In this document: positions 16,968 to 25,216 of the stretch, piece by piece | Position numbering within the stretch: position 1 is the stretch's first letter | Layout of the letters: every line of letters begins with the position of its first letter | Source: Mycobacterium sp. AT1 | GTDB lineage: Bacteria > Actinomycetota > Actinomycetes > Mycobacteriales > Mycobacteriaceae | Length of the DNA stretch: 64,000 nucleotides | Assembly: GCF_002043095.1 (NCBI RefSeq) | Contig: NZ_MVOC01000050.1 | Span: 33,512-97,511, forward strand | Direction: 5' to 3' | Made by a program: the position numbers and the translations under genes | The notes under the pieces: model-generated | The model's database searches: none | Seen by the model: only the letters and a program-made list of their open reading frames with translations | What the model was told of the DNA's origin: nothing

Positions 16968-18643
16968 CAGGCGAGAGAGACGCCGAAAAGTATACGGTGG
17001 GAGTCGATTTCGGCACCCTGTCCGGACGCGCCGTGGTGGTCAGGGTCAGTGACGGTCACGAGCTGGCCCAAGCCGAACACGTCTACGCCCACGGCGTGGT
17101 CTCCGAGACACTCCCCGGTGACGACCGCCGACTGCCGCACCAGTGGGCACTGCAGGTCCCCGCGGACTACGTCGAGGTGCTGCGCACGGCCGTGCCTGCC
17201 GCCGTCGAGAAGGCAGGCGTCGACCCGCGTGACGTGATCGGGATCGGCACCGACTTCACCGCCTGCACCATGGTTCCGGTGCTCGCCGACGGCACGCCGC
17301 TGTGCGAGCTGCCCGAGTACGCCGACCGTCCGCACGCCTATGGGAAGTTGTGGCGACACCACTCGCCACAGCCGCAGGCCGATCGCATCAACGCCCTTGC
17401 GGCACAACGCGGCGAGACCTGGCTGCCGCGCTACGGCGGGCTGATATCGAGCGAATGGGAGTTTGCCAAGGCGCTGGAGATTCTGGAGGACGACCCACAG
17501 GTCTACGCGACGATGGATCGCTTCGTGGAGGCCGCGGACTGGATCGTCTGGCAACTGTGCGGCTCCTACGTCCGCAACGCGTGCACCGCCGGGTACAAGG
17601 GAATCCGACAGGACGGGCGATACCCGTCGGCCGAGTTCCTCGCCGAACTCAACCCCGACTTCGCCAGCTTCGTCACCGACAAACTCGACCAGCCGATCGG
17701 CCAGTTGGGCGAGGCGGCAGGCACACTCACCGCCGAGGCGGCGCGCTGGACCAGCCTTCCCGAGGGCATCCCCGTCGCCGTCGGCAACGTCGACGCACAC
17801 GTGACGGTCGCCGCGGCCGACGCGCTCGACAACGGGCACATGGTGGCGATCATCGGTACGTCGACCTGTCACGTGATGAACTCGGACGTGCTGCGGGACG
17901 TACCGGGCATGTGTGGCGCAGTCGACGGCGGAATCCTCGAGGGCAGTTGGGGATACGAAGCCGGTCAATCCGGGGTTGGCGACATCTTCGCCTGGTTCAT
18001 CAAGAACTGCGTTCCCGAGCGGTACGAGGTCGAGGCCCGCAACCGCGGCCAGTCGCTGCACGAGCACCTGACCGAACTGGCCAGCCGCCAGCGCATCGGC
18101 GAACACGGTCTGGTGGCCCTCGACTGGCACAGCGGCAACCGCTCCGTGCTGGTCGACCACGAACTGTCGGGCGTGATCGTCGGGCAGACGCTCGAGACCA
18201 CCGCGGTCGACACGTACCGGGCGTTGTTGGAGGCCACCGCCTTTGGGACCAGGATGATCGTCGAGACGTTCGTCGACTGCGGGGTGCCGGTAACCGAGCT
18301 GGTGGTGGCCGGTGGCCTGCTCAAGAACCAGCTCATGATGCAGATCTACGCCGACGTCGTCGGGCTGCCGCTGTCCACGGTGCCCTCGACGCAGGCGCCG
18401 GCCCTTGGCTCGGCGATCCACGCCGCCACCGCCGCCGGCGCGTTCACCGACGTGCGCGCCGCCGCCAAACAGATGGGTAAACGAGTGCGCAACGCCTACA
18501 CGCCGATTCCGGAGAACGTCGAACTCTACGATCAGCTGTACCGCGAGTACGTCACGCTGTACGACTGGTTCGGACGAGGCAACGACATGATGCGGCGCCT
18601 ACGTCGTATCGGTTCGCTCGACGCGGTGGGGGCAGCACGATGA
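16964..18643 (+). CDS. araB: Ribulokinase
   Basis: 559 residues of the FGGY kinase family, close to the usual 560-566 for AraB. It begins 'YTVGVDFGTLSGRAVVVRV' (ATP-binding phosphate 1 region) and contains 'GIGTDFTACTMVPVL', 'PHAYGKLWRHH', 'AIIGTSTCHV' and late 'VAGGLLKNQLMMQIYADV'. It phosphorylates L-ribulose to L-ribulose 5-phosphate. ATG overlaps the regulator stop (ATGA), and its own stop overlaps the araD start. Order araB-araD-araA after a transporter and regulator is a complete L-arabinose route. Confidence 0.95.
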   Translation: MTGERDAEKYTVGVDFGTLSGRAVVVRVSDGHELAQAEHVYAHGVVSETLPGDDRRLPHQWALQVPADYVEVLRTAVPAAVEKAGVDPRDVIGIGTDFTACTMVPVLADGTPLCELPEYADRPHAYGKLWRHHSPQPQADRINALAAQRGETWLPRYGGLISSEWEFAKALEILEDDPQVYATMDRFVEAADWIVWQLCGSYVRNACTAGYKGIRQDGRYPSAEFLAELNPDFASFVTDKLDQPIGQLGEAAGTLTAEAARWTSLPEGIPVAVGNVDAHVTVAAADALDNGHMVAIIGTSTCHVMNSDVLRDVPGMCGAVDGGILEGSWGYEAGQSGVGDIFAWFIKNCVPERYEVEARNRGQSLHEHLTELASRQRIGEHGLVALDWHSGNRSVLVDHELSGVIVGQTLETTAVDTYRALLEATAFGTRMIVETFVDCGVPVTELVVAGGLLKNQLMMQIYADVVGLPLSTVPSTQAPALGSAIHAATAAGAFTDVRAAAKQMGKRVRNAYTPIPENVELYDQLYREYVTLYDWFGRGNDMMRRLRRIGSLDAVGAAR

Positions 18644-19353
18644 CCGTCACGGAGGAGACCAACCGCGTCATCGCCCAGTTGCGTCGCGAAGTCTGTGACC
18701 TTCACGCGCAGCTGACCCGCTACGACCTCGTCATCTGGACCGCTGGCAACGTCAGCGCCAGGGTGCCGGACAGCGACCTCATGGTGATCAAACCCTCAGG
18801 CGCGGACTATGATTCGATGACCGCCGACGACATGGTGGTGTGCGATCTGTACGGCAACCTGGTCGACGGCCAGCTCAACCCGTCGTCGGACACCGCCGCA
18901 CACGCCTACGTGTACCGGCACATGCCCGAGGTGGGCGGCGTCGTCCACACCCACTCCACCTACGCCACGGCGTGGGCGGCCCGCGGCGAACCGATCCCCT
19001 GCGTGCTGACGATGATCGCCGACGAATTCGGTGGTGACGTTCCGATCGGGCCGTTCGCGCTCATCGGCGACGACTCGATCGGTCGCGGCATCGTGGAAAC
19101 GTTGCGCGGCAGCAGGTCTCCCGCGGTGCTGATGCACAGCCACGGTCCGTTCACGATCGGCCGCACGGCCCGCGACGCCGTCAAGGCGGCCGTCATGGTG
19201 GAGGACGTCGCACGCACCGTGCACATCAGCCGCCAGCTGGGCACCACCTCGCCCATCGACGCCGCGAACGTGACCTCGCTCTACGAGCGCTACCAGAACG
19301 TGTACGGCCAGGCCGACACGTCAACCGCAACCCCCCAGGAGAACCAGCGATGA
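18640..19353 (+). CDS. araD: L-ribulose-5-phosphate 4-epimerase
   Basis: 237 residues of the class II aldolase/epimerase family. It has 'VIWTAGNVSARVPDSDLMVIKPSG' for phosphate binding, 'VVHTHSTYATAWAARG' supplying zinc-binding histidines, and 'LMHSHGPFTIGRTARDAV' with a further histidine. It converts L-ribulose 5-phosphate to D-xylulose 5-phosphate for the pentose phosphate pathway. The ATG overlaps the araB stop and the TGA overlaps the araA ATG, so the three enzymes are tightly coupled. Confidence 0.94.
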   Translation: MTVTEETNRVIAQLRREVCDLHAQLTRYDLVIWTAGNVSARVPDSDLMVIKPSGADYDSMTADDMVVCDLYGNLVDGQLNPSSDTAAHAYVYRHMPEVGGVVHTHSTYATAWAARGEPIPCVLTMIADEFGGDVPIGPFALIGDDSIGRGIVETLRGSRSPAVLMHSHGPFTIGRTARDAVKAAVMVEDVARTVHISRQLGTTSPIDAANVTSLYERYQNVYGQADTSTATPQENQR

Positions 19354-20861
19354 TCGCGTCCCGACTCGTCACCAGCCAGGTATGGCTGATCACGGGCAGC
19401 CAGTCCCTGTACGGACCGGACATCCTCGATCAGGTCGCCGACCAGTCGCGCCAGATCGCCGACCGTCTCGACGGCAGCTCGGAGATTCCGGTGGAGGTGC
19501 GGTGGCTTCCCGTCGTCACCACCTCGGAGGCAATCGCGCAGATCCTGAGCGAGGCCAACACCAGCGAGGAGTGCATCGGCGTCATCGCCTGGATGCACAC
19601 CTTCTCGCCCGCCAAGATGTGGATCCGCGGCCTCAAGTCGCTGCAGAAGCCGCTCCTGCATCTGCACACCCAGTTCGGCGTCGAATTGCCATGGCAGAGC
19701 ATCGACATGGACTTCATGAACCTGAACCAGGCCGCCCACGGCGACCGCGAATTCGGCTACATCCAGTCGCGCCTTTCGACCCCCCGTAAGACCGTTGCCG
19801 GCCACGTCAGCGATCCGAACACCCGCCGCCGGATCGGCTCTTGGGTGCGGGCTGCGCTGGGTCGCGCCGAGCTGTCGACGATGAAGGTCGCCCGCTTCGG
19901 TGACAACATGCGCGGCGTCGCCGTGACCGAGGGCGACAAGGTGGAGGCCGAAGCGCACTTCGGGGCCTCGGTCAACACCTACGGCGTCAACGACCTGGTC
20001 GAGTTCGTCGAGAAGGTCCGCCCCGCCGACGTCGACAAACTGGTCAGGGAATACGAGGGCACCTACGCGGTCGCCGCCGAACTGCTGCCCGGCGGGGATC
20101 GGCACGCGTCGCTGCGGCACGGTGCCCAGATCGAGATCGGCTTGCGGAAGTTTCTGCAGGACGGCGACTTTCACGCCTTCACCACCAACTTCGAGGACCT
20201 GGGCGGTCTCCGCCAGCTGCCGGGCCTTGCCGTGCAGCGTCTGATGGCAGACGGGTACGGCTTCGGCGGCGAGGGGGACTGGAAGACCTCGATGATGCTG
20301 CGGGCGGTGAAGGTGATGGCCGAGGGCTTGCCCGGTGGGACCTCGTTCATGGAGGACTACACCTACGACCTGACGCCCGGCCAGGAGCGCATCCTCGGGG
20401 CCCACATGCTCGAGGTCTGCCCCAGTATCGCGGCGGGCACGCCGACCCTCGAGGTGCATCCGCTGTCGATCGGTGGCCGCGAGGACCCGGTCCGGTTGCG
20501 CTTCACCGCGGCACCGTCGGATGCCGTCATCATCGGCATCTGCGACATGGGTTCGCGATTCCGGTTGGTGGCCAACGAAGTACGCGTCGTCGAGCCAGCC
20601 CACGAGCTGCCGAACCTTCCGGTCGCCTGTGCGGTGTGGGAACCGTTGCCATGCTGGTCGACCTCGGCAGAGGCCTGGTTGATGGCCGGTGCGCCCCACC
20701 ACACCGTGATGTCGACGGCAGTCGGCACCGAGACGATCGACGACTTCGCCGCCATGACCGACACCGAACTCCTGGTCATCGACGCCGCCACCACGGTGCG
20801 GGGCTTCCAGCACGAACTCAAGTGGAACGACGTGTATCACCACGTCGCCGCCGGGCTGTGA
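19350..20861 (+). CDS. araA: L-arabinose isomerase
   Basis: 503 residues, the normal length. It begins 'QVWLITGSQSLYGPDILDQV', contains 'CIGVIAWMHTFSPAKMWIRGL' and 'PLLHLHTQFG', then 'EGDWKTSMMLRAVKVMAEG' and 'SFMEDYTYDL', motifs that hold the Mn-site glutamates and histidine. It isomerises L-arabinose to L-ribulose in the cytoplasm. Start overlaps araD's stop; AGGAGAACC lies just upstream as ribosome site. It completes the araB-araD-araA set. Confidence 0.96.
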   Translation: MIASRLVTSQVWLITGSQSLYGPDILDQVADQSRQIADRLDGSSEIPVEVRWLPVVTTSEAIAQILSEANTSEECIGVIAWMHTFSPAKMWIRGLKSLQKPLLHLHTQFGVELPWQSIDMDFMNLNQAAHGDREFGYIQSRLSTPRKTVAGHVSDPNTRRRIGSWVRAALGRAELSTMKVARFGDNMRGVAVTEGDKVEAEAHFGASVNTYGVNDLVEFVEKVRPADVDKLVREYEGTYAVAAELLPGGDRHASLRHGAQIEIGLRKFLQDGDFHAFTTNFEDLGGLRQLPGLAVQRLMADGYGFGGEGDWKTSMMLRAVKVMAEGLPGGTSFMEDYTYDLTPGQERILGAHMLEVCPSIAAGTPTLEVHPLSIGGREDPVRLRFTAAPSDAVIIGICDMGSRFRLVANEVRVVEPAHELPNLPVACAVWEPLPCWSTSAEAWLMAGAPHHTVMSTAVGTETIDDFAAMTDTELLVIDAATTVRGFQHELKWNDVYHHVAAGL

Positions 20862-20874
20862 GCGGACGGTCTCG

Positions 20875-21885
20875 ATGATCGCCGCCCGACTGCACGCCGT
20901 CGGCGACCTTCGGGTGGCCGACGAGCCCCCACCTGGGGATCCCCCGCCGGGGTGGTCTCTTCTTGCGGTCACCTCGGTGGGCATCTGTGGGTCCGACCTG
21001 CACTGGTTCACCGACGGTGGCATCGGGGAGAACCGCATCGAACGTCCCGTCGTGCCAGGGCACGAGTTCGCGGCCGTGGCCGTGACGGGGCCGTATGCCG
21101 GGCGCCGGGTTGCCGTCGACCCGGCGATCCCGTGCCGGACGTGCGAGCTGTGTCGGATGGGCTACGAGAACCTCTGTCCCACCGTCGAATTCGCCGGACA
21201 CGGCACGTTGGACGGCGCCATGCAGGAACAGCTTCTCTGGCCGGACCACCTTCTGCACCCCTTGCCCGACGACGTCAGCGACGACGCGGGAGCGTTGCTG
21301 GAGCCGCTCGGCGTCGCCATCCACGCGGTCGGCCTTGGTCACCTGCGGCCCGGCGCGGACGTCCTGGTGGTCGGCGTCGGACCCATCGGTGCGCTGGCAA
21401 TCCAGGTCGCCCGCCGTCAGGGCGCCGCCAGGGTGTTCGCCGTCGAACCACACGAGCATCGGAGGGCGACCGCGCTTCGCAGTGGAGCCGACGCCGCCTT
21501 CTCGGACGAGCGCGGCGCGGAGGAAGTCCTCGACGCGACGGGCGGCAGGGGCGTCGACGTGGTGGTGGAGATCGCCGGGACCGACGCTGCGATCGCGACC
21601 GCCGTCGAGGCCAGCCGGCCCGGTGCCCGAATCGCGCTGGCGGGGATCCCGGCTGGGGACGACTCGTCGTTTCCGGCGGCACCCGCTCGCCGCAAGGGGC
21701 TGACGTTCGCGATGGTGCGACGCATGAACGACACCTACCCGCGGGCGATCGCACTCGCCGGCGACGGGATCGACCTAGACCTCTTGGTCACCGAGCGCCA
21801 CCCCTTGACCGAAGCGGCCAAGGCGTTCCGGTCGGCCTCCGAGCGGCACGGTGACAAGGTCGTGGTGTCGGTGTCGTCGAGCTGA
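20875..21885 (+). CDS. Zinc-dependent alcohol dehydrogenase (L-idonate/sorbitol dehydrogenase-like)
   Basis: 336 residues of the medium-chain dehydrogenase family. The catalytic-zinc ligands are in 'GICGSDLHW' and 'GHEF'; a structural zinc is indicated by the four-cysteine segment 'CRTCELCRMGYENLC' (about residues 84-100). The cofactor site is 'VVGVGPIGALAIQVARRQG'. The closest-looking subfamily is L-idonate 5-dehydrogenase/sorbitol dehydrogenase. It starts 13 bases after araA and is probably the last operon gene. It may oxidise a sugar alcohol such as arabinitol; the substrate is inferred from context only. Confidence 0.82.
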   Translation: MIAARLHAVGDLRVADEPPPGDPPPGWSLLAVTSVGICGSDLHWFTDGGIGENRIERPVVPGHEFAAVAVTGPYAGRRVAVDPAIPCRTCELCRMGYENLCPTVEFAGHGTLDGAMQEQLLWPDHLLHPLPDDVSDDAGALLEPLGVAIHAVGLGHLRPGADVLVVGVGPIGALAIQVARRQGAARVFAVEPHEHRRATALRSGADAAFSDERGAEEVLDATGGRGVDVVVEIAGTDAAIATAVEASRPGARIALAGIPAGDDSSFPAAPARRKGLTFAMVRRMNDTYPRAIALAGDGIDLDLLVTERHPLTEAAKAFRSASERHGDKVVVSVSSS

Positions 21886-21955
21886 ACCTCCTAGGCTGCT
21901 TCGGTTTTCGACTGCGAGCCATGTCCCGCACAGGGACGTGTGTCACAGTGGGGCG

Positions 21956-22630
21956 GTGAAATACGGACAGGGTTGGCAGCCGAAGCCGGTCGACTGGACC
22001 TCGACGAGGGGCCGCATTCTGTTGGCTGCCTCCGTGCTGTTCGCCCAGCGGGGGTACTTCGGCACGTCGACGCGTGACATCGCCGAGGCGGTGCAGATCC
22101 GCCAGCCGTCGCTGTTCCATCACTTCCAGGCCAAGCACGAGGTCTTCCGCGCGCTCGTCGAGTTGGACCTCGGGCCGTCGATCGACCGGATGAACCAGCG
22201 GCTCGGCGAGCAGAGCACGTGGGCCGAGAAGCTGCACCTCGGAATTGCGTGCGACGTGCGGGAAATCTTGGTGCAGCCATTCGACGCGCGCGGGCTGTAT
22301 CAGGACGCCGTCCTCGCACTCGACGAGTTCTCCGACGAGCGCCACGGCATCGCGCTGTTCCACGACCAGTTCGAACGCGTGGTCGCCAGCGGCTGCGAGG
22401 CCGGTGAGTTCGTGCCGTTCGAACCGAGTTTCGTCCTGCGCGCGACCAACGGCGTGCTGTTCGAGACGCTGCGCGAACAGGGTGGTCCGGGGCGTATGCG
22501 CCAGGATCGCCCCCTCCAGGCGGCCGACTTCGTCGTCCGGTCACTGCTTGTCGACCAGTCGCGCTTGGAAGCGATCCAGGAAGTGACGCGCACGCGCTTG
22601 CGTGAACTTGAGATGACCAACGCCCGCTGA
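21956..22630 (+). CDS. TetR/AcrR-family regulator
   Basis: 224 residues from GTG at 21956. The N-terminal helix-turn-helix 'STRDIAEAVQIRQPSLFHHFQAKHEVF' sits at about residues 40-66 and is unmistakable. The ligand domain is unremarkable. It lies 70 bases after the sugar dehydrogenase and 135 bases before the amino-acid ABC operon on the same strand. Two inverted repeats lie in that second gap, making the transporter operon its most likely target. The start has no strong ribosome site; the true N-terminus could be slightly shorter. Confidence 0.85.
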   Translation: MKYGQGWQPKPVDWTSTRGRILLAASVLFAQRGYFGTSTRDIAEAVQIRQPSLFHHFQAKHEVFRALVELDLGPSIDRMNQRLGEQSTWAEKLHLGIACDVREILVQPFDARGLYQDAVLALDEFSDERHGIALFHDQFERVVASGCEAGEFVPFEPSFVLRATNGVLFETLREQGGPGRMRQDRPLQAADFVVRSLLVDQSRLEAIQEVTRTRLRELEMTNAR

Positions 22631-22697
22631 CGTCGTCGCGGCGTCCCTCGTGACGTCCGTGTTAAAGATCTCCGCAAAGGTCGCGCATCTGCCCTTT

Positions 22698-22721
22698 CTG
22701 GCCTATCGTTCGATAGGCCAG
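22698..22721. promoter_or_regulatory. Perfect 11-bp inverted repeat, candidate TetR operator
   Basis: Arms CTGGCCTATCG and CGATAGGCCAG are separated by TT. The size (24 bp, 11-bp arms) fits a TetR-family dimer site. It is 44 bases upstream of the ABC binding-protein start and downstream of the TetR gene, suggesting control of the transporter. Confidence 0.6.
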
Positions 22722-22722
22722 C

Positions 22723-22740
22723 GGGTGATCGACGTCACCC
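22723..22740. promoter_or_regulatory. Second inverted repeat upstream of the amino-acid ABC operon
   Basis: GGGTGA and TCACCC flank a 6-base centre, immediately right of the larger repeat. It ends 25 bases before the start codon. It might be a second operator or a small leader hairpin. Confidence 0.35.
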
Positions 22741-22765
22741 GTGGGCGCCGACCCTTGGAGGAATC

Positions 22766-23608
22766 TTGAAGAATGCGCTCTTCGCCGTACTCGCGGCAGC
22801 GGCCCTGCCGCTCGTCGCCTGTTCGTCGTCCGACACCGCCGCGCCGGAGCCAAGTGGTCCCGCGAAGGTGGCACCCCCGGCCATCTTGGAGGCGGGCACG
22901 CTGAAGATCTGCGCGCCCAACGACGGCACGCCGCCCAACGTCTACCACGACGAATCGGGCGAACTCGTCGGCAGCGAAGTCGACCTCGGCAAGGCGTTGG
23001 CCGCGGAGATGGGACTCAAGTCCGACTTCGTCCAGTCGTCGTTCGCCACGGTCATCCCGACCCTGCAGGCCAAGCAGTGCGACGTCATCATGGCGCAGCT
23101 CTACGTCAAGCCCGAGCGCGAGAAGGTCGTCGACTTCGTCCCGTACGTCAAGTCGGGCACCGGCATTGCCGTGTCGGAGGACAAGCCCGCCGCCGTCACC
23201 GGCCTCGACGACAGCCTGTGCGGCAAGAAGGTCATGGTCGCCGTGGCGACGACGGCCGAGGCACTGGCCACGGAACAGTCCGAGAAGTGCACTGCCGCAG
23301 GCAAACCCGCGGTCGACGTGAACCGGAGCAACCAGGCCGACGTGTCCCTGCAGCAGCTTCAGAACGGCCAGGTCGACGCCTTCATGGACACCGCCGAGAC
23401 GCTGGGCTACTACGAGACGAAGACCGGGGCCAAGATCAAGACCGTCGGACAACCGTTCGGCACCATCGACATTGGTGCCGCCACGCGCAAGGACGACACG
23501 CAACTCCACGACGCCATCACCGCTGCCCTTTCGACGCTCGAGAGCAACGGCACCTACGCCAAGATTCTCGGCGAGTGGGGCATGTCCGACCTGAGCATCC
23601 AGAAGTAG
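22766..23608 (+). CDS. Amino-acid ABC transporter substrate-binding lipoprotein
   Basis: 280 residues from a TTG start with GGAGGA 4 bases upstream. Lipobox 'LVAC' near residue 19 marks it as a lipoprotein. The mature part follows the family 3 extracellular binding protein: 'GTLKICAPNDGTPPNVY', 'GSEVDLGKALAAEMGL', 'QAKQCDVIMAQLYVKPEREKVVDFVPYV' and 'YAKILGEWGM'. It delivers a polar amino acid or small peptide to the permease encoded two bases downstream. The neighbouring gamma-glutamyltranspeptidase hints at gamma-glutamyl compounds or glutamate, but the ligand is not readable. Confidence 0.9.
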   Translation: MKNALFAVLAAAALPLVACSSSDTAAPEPSGPAKVAPPAILEAGTLKICAPNDGTPPNVYHDESGELVGSEVDLGKALAAEMGLKSDFVQSSFATVIPTLQAKQCDVIMAQLYVKPEREKVVDFVPYVKSGTGIAVSEDKPAAVTGLDDSLCGKKVMVAVATTAEALATEQSEKCTAAGKPAVDVNRSNQADVSLQQLQNGQVDAFMDTAETLGYYETKTGAKIKTVGQPFGTIDIGAATRKDDTQLHDAITAALSTLESNGTYAKILGEWGMSDLSIQK

Positions 23609-23610
23609 CC

Positions 23611-24405
23611 ATGCAATTCGACTGGCAATTCTTCTGGAAGTCGCTCTTCGCCCCAAGCGACGCGTTCCTCGAGGGGCTCGGCCTGACCATCGGGATCTCG
23701 CTGGTGGCAATGATTCTGGCGATCCTCCTCGGCCTGGTCGTGGCGCTGATGCGGCGCTCGCAGTACGCCGTCGTGCGGTCGTGCGCCAGCGTCTACATCT
23801 GGGTCATCCGAGGCACGCCCCTGCTCGTGCAGCTGGTCATCATCTACACCGGCTTCGCGGCGGTGGGCATCTACCAGTTCAGCGACGCCTCACTGCTGGG
23901 GTTGTCGGTGAAGGCCGCCGTCCAGGCCGCCATCATCGGACTGATGGTCAACGAAAGCGCCTACATCGCGGAAATCATCAGGGCCGGTCTGGATTCCGTG
24001 CCGAAGGGGCAGTTCGAAGCGGCCGCCTCACTTGGCATGACTCCTGGCAGATTGATGCGCTGGATCATCGTGCCGCAGTCGCTGCGCGTCATGGTCCCGC
24101 CGCTGGGCAACTCGTTCAACGGCATGATGAAGACCACGTCGGTGTTGTCGGTGATCGGCGTCAGCGAGATGTTCCTGGTCACCCAGTCGATCAGCTCGGC
24201 GACGTTTCACACCTTCGAGATCTTCATCGTCGCGGCGATCTACTACCTCGCCCTGACCACGATCTGGACCTTCATCCAGGCCTGGATCGAGAACAGGCTG
24301 GCCCGCCAGCTCGGCATCGAACAGCGCGTACCCATCACGTCTCGGCTGCTCGGCGCCCGGCGCGCCGCGGCCAGTGCAACGCTGCAAGAAGAGGGGGCTC
24401 GATGA
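23611..24405 (+). CDS. Amino-acid ABC transporter permease (HisM/GlnP type)
   Basis: 264 residues with about five to six hydrophobic segments. It has 'GLGLTIGISLVAMILAILLG' near the start and the EAA loop 'GQFEAAASLGMTPGRLMRWIIVPQSLRVMVPPLGN' at about residues 133-168, which contacts the ATPase. ATG at 23611 is two bases after the binding-protein stop. The stop overlaps the ATPase start. A single permease gene implies a homodimeric channel. Confidence 0.92.
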   Translation: MQFDWQFFWKSLFAPSDAFLEGLGLTIGISLVAMILAILLGLVVALMRRSQYAVVRSCASVYIWVIRGTPLLVQLVIIYTGFAAVGIYQFSDASLLGLSVKAAVQAAIIGLMVNESAYIAEIIRAGLDSVPKGQFEAAASLGMTPGRLMRWIIVPQSLRVMVPPLGNSFNGMMKTTSVLSVIGVSEMFLVTQSISSATFHTFEIFIVAAIYYLALTTIWTFIQAWIENRLARQLGIEQRVPITSRLLGARRAAASATLQEEGAR

Positions 24406-25166
24406 CCGCCACCACCGAACCGATCGTCTCGGTCCGCAACGCCTGCTGCATGCTTGGCGGCAAGCGTGTCCTCAACGAGGTCAACCTCGACGTCGAACGC
24501 GGCCAGGTCGTGGTGCTGATCGGGCCGTCGGGAGCGGGAAAGACCACGCTGCTGCGCTCGATCAACCACCTCGAGGAACTGTCCAGCGGGGAGGTGCTCG
24601 TCGGCGGCGTGTCCATCGCCCACGGTGCGCACGGCAAGAAGATCGGCACCACCGAGCTCGCGCGCAGACGACGCGAAATCGGCTTCGTCTTCCAGCACTT
24701 CAACCTGTTTCCACACATGACGGCGCTGGAGAACGTGTGGAACGCCCCGGTGCGCGTGCTTGGCCAGGCGAAGGACGAGGCGCGCAAGAACGCCGTCGCG
24801 CTGTTGGAGCGAGTTGGGTTGGCGGACAAGGCTGAATCGCGCCCAAGTCAGCTCTCCGGCGGGCAACAGCAGCGCGTCGCGATCGCACGGGCGCTCGCCA
24901 TGCGCCCGAAGGTGATGCTGTTCGACGAACCCACCAGCGCGCTGGACGTCGAGATGGTCGGCGAGGTGCTCGAGGTGATGCGCGAACTCGCGCGTGACGA
25001 CATGACCATGGTGGCGGTGACACACGAGATGCGGTTCGCCCGCGAGGTCGCCGACCGCATCATCGTGATGGACGCCGGCCGCATCATCGAAGACGCCCCG
25101 CCCGAGGAGCTCTTCGCCAACCCCAAGAACGAACGCACCAAGACGTTCCTGTCGACGATCCACTGA
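24402..25166 (+). CDS. Amino-acid ABC transporter ATP-binding protein (GlnQ/HisP type)
   Basis: 254 residues. Walker A 'GPSGAGKTTLLRSINHLE' is near residue 40, signature 'LSGGQQQRVAIARALAM' near 150 and Walker B 'KVMLFDEPTSALD' near 170, followed by the H-loop 'VTHEMRFAREVADRI'. This is the polar amino-acid subfamily. The ATG at 24402 overlaps the permease stop (ATGA), with a G-rich ribosome site GAGGGGG just upstream. The longer frame running in from upstream is a shadow of the permease. Confidence 0.94.
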   Translation: MTATTEPIVSVRNACCMLGGKRVLNEVNLDVERGQVVVLIGPSGAGKTTLLRSINHLEELSSGEVLVGGVSIAHGAHGKKIGTTELARRRREIGFVFQHFNLFPHMTALENVWNAPVRVLGQAKDEARKNAVALLERVGLADKAESRPSQLSGGQQQRVAIARALAMRPKVMLFDEPTSALDVEMVGEVLEVMRELARDDMTMVAVTHEMRFAREVADRIIVMDAGRIIEDAPPEELFANPKNERTKTFLSTIH

Positions 25167-25216
25167 CCGACCCGTTTCTCAACCACCCCAACGCATCTCC
25201 CGAGAGGACGTCTGCC

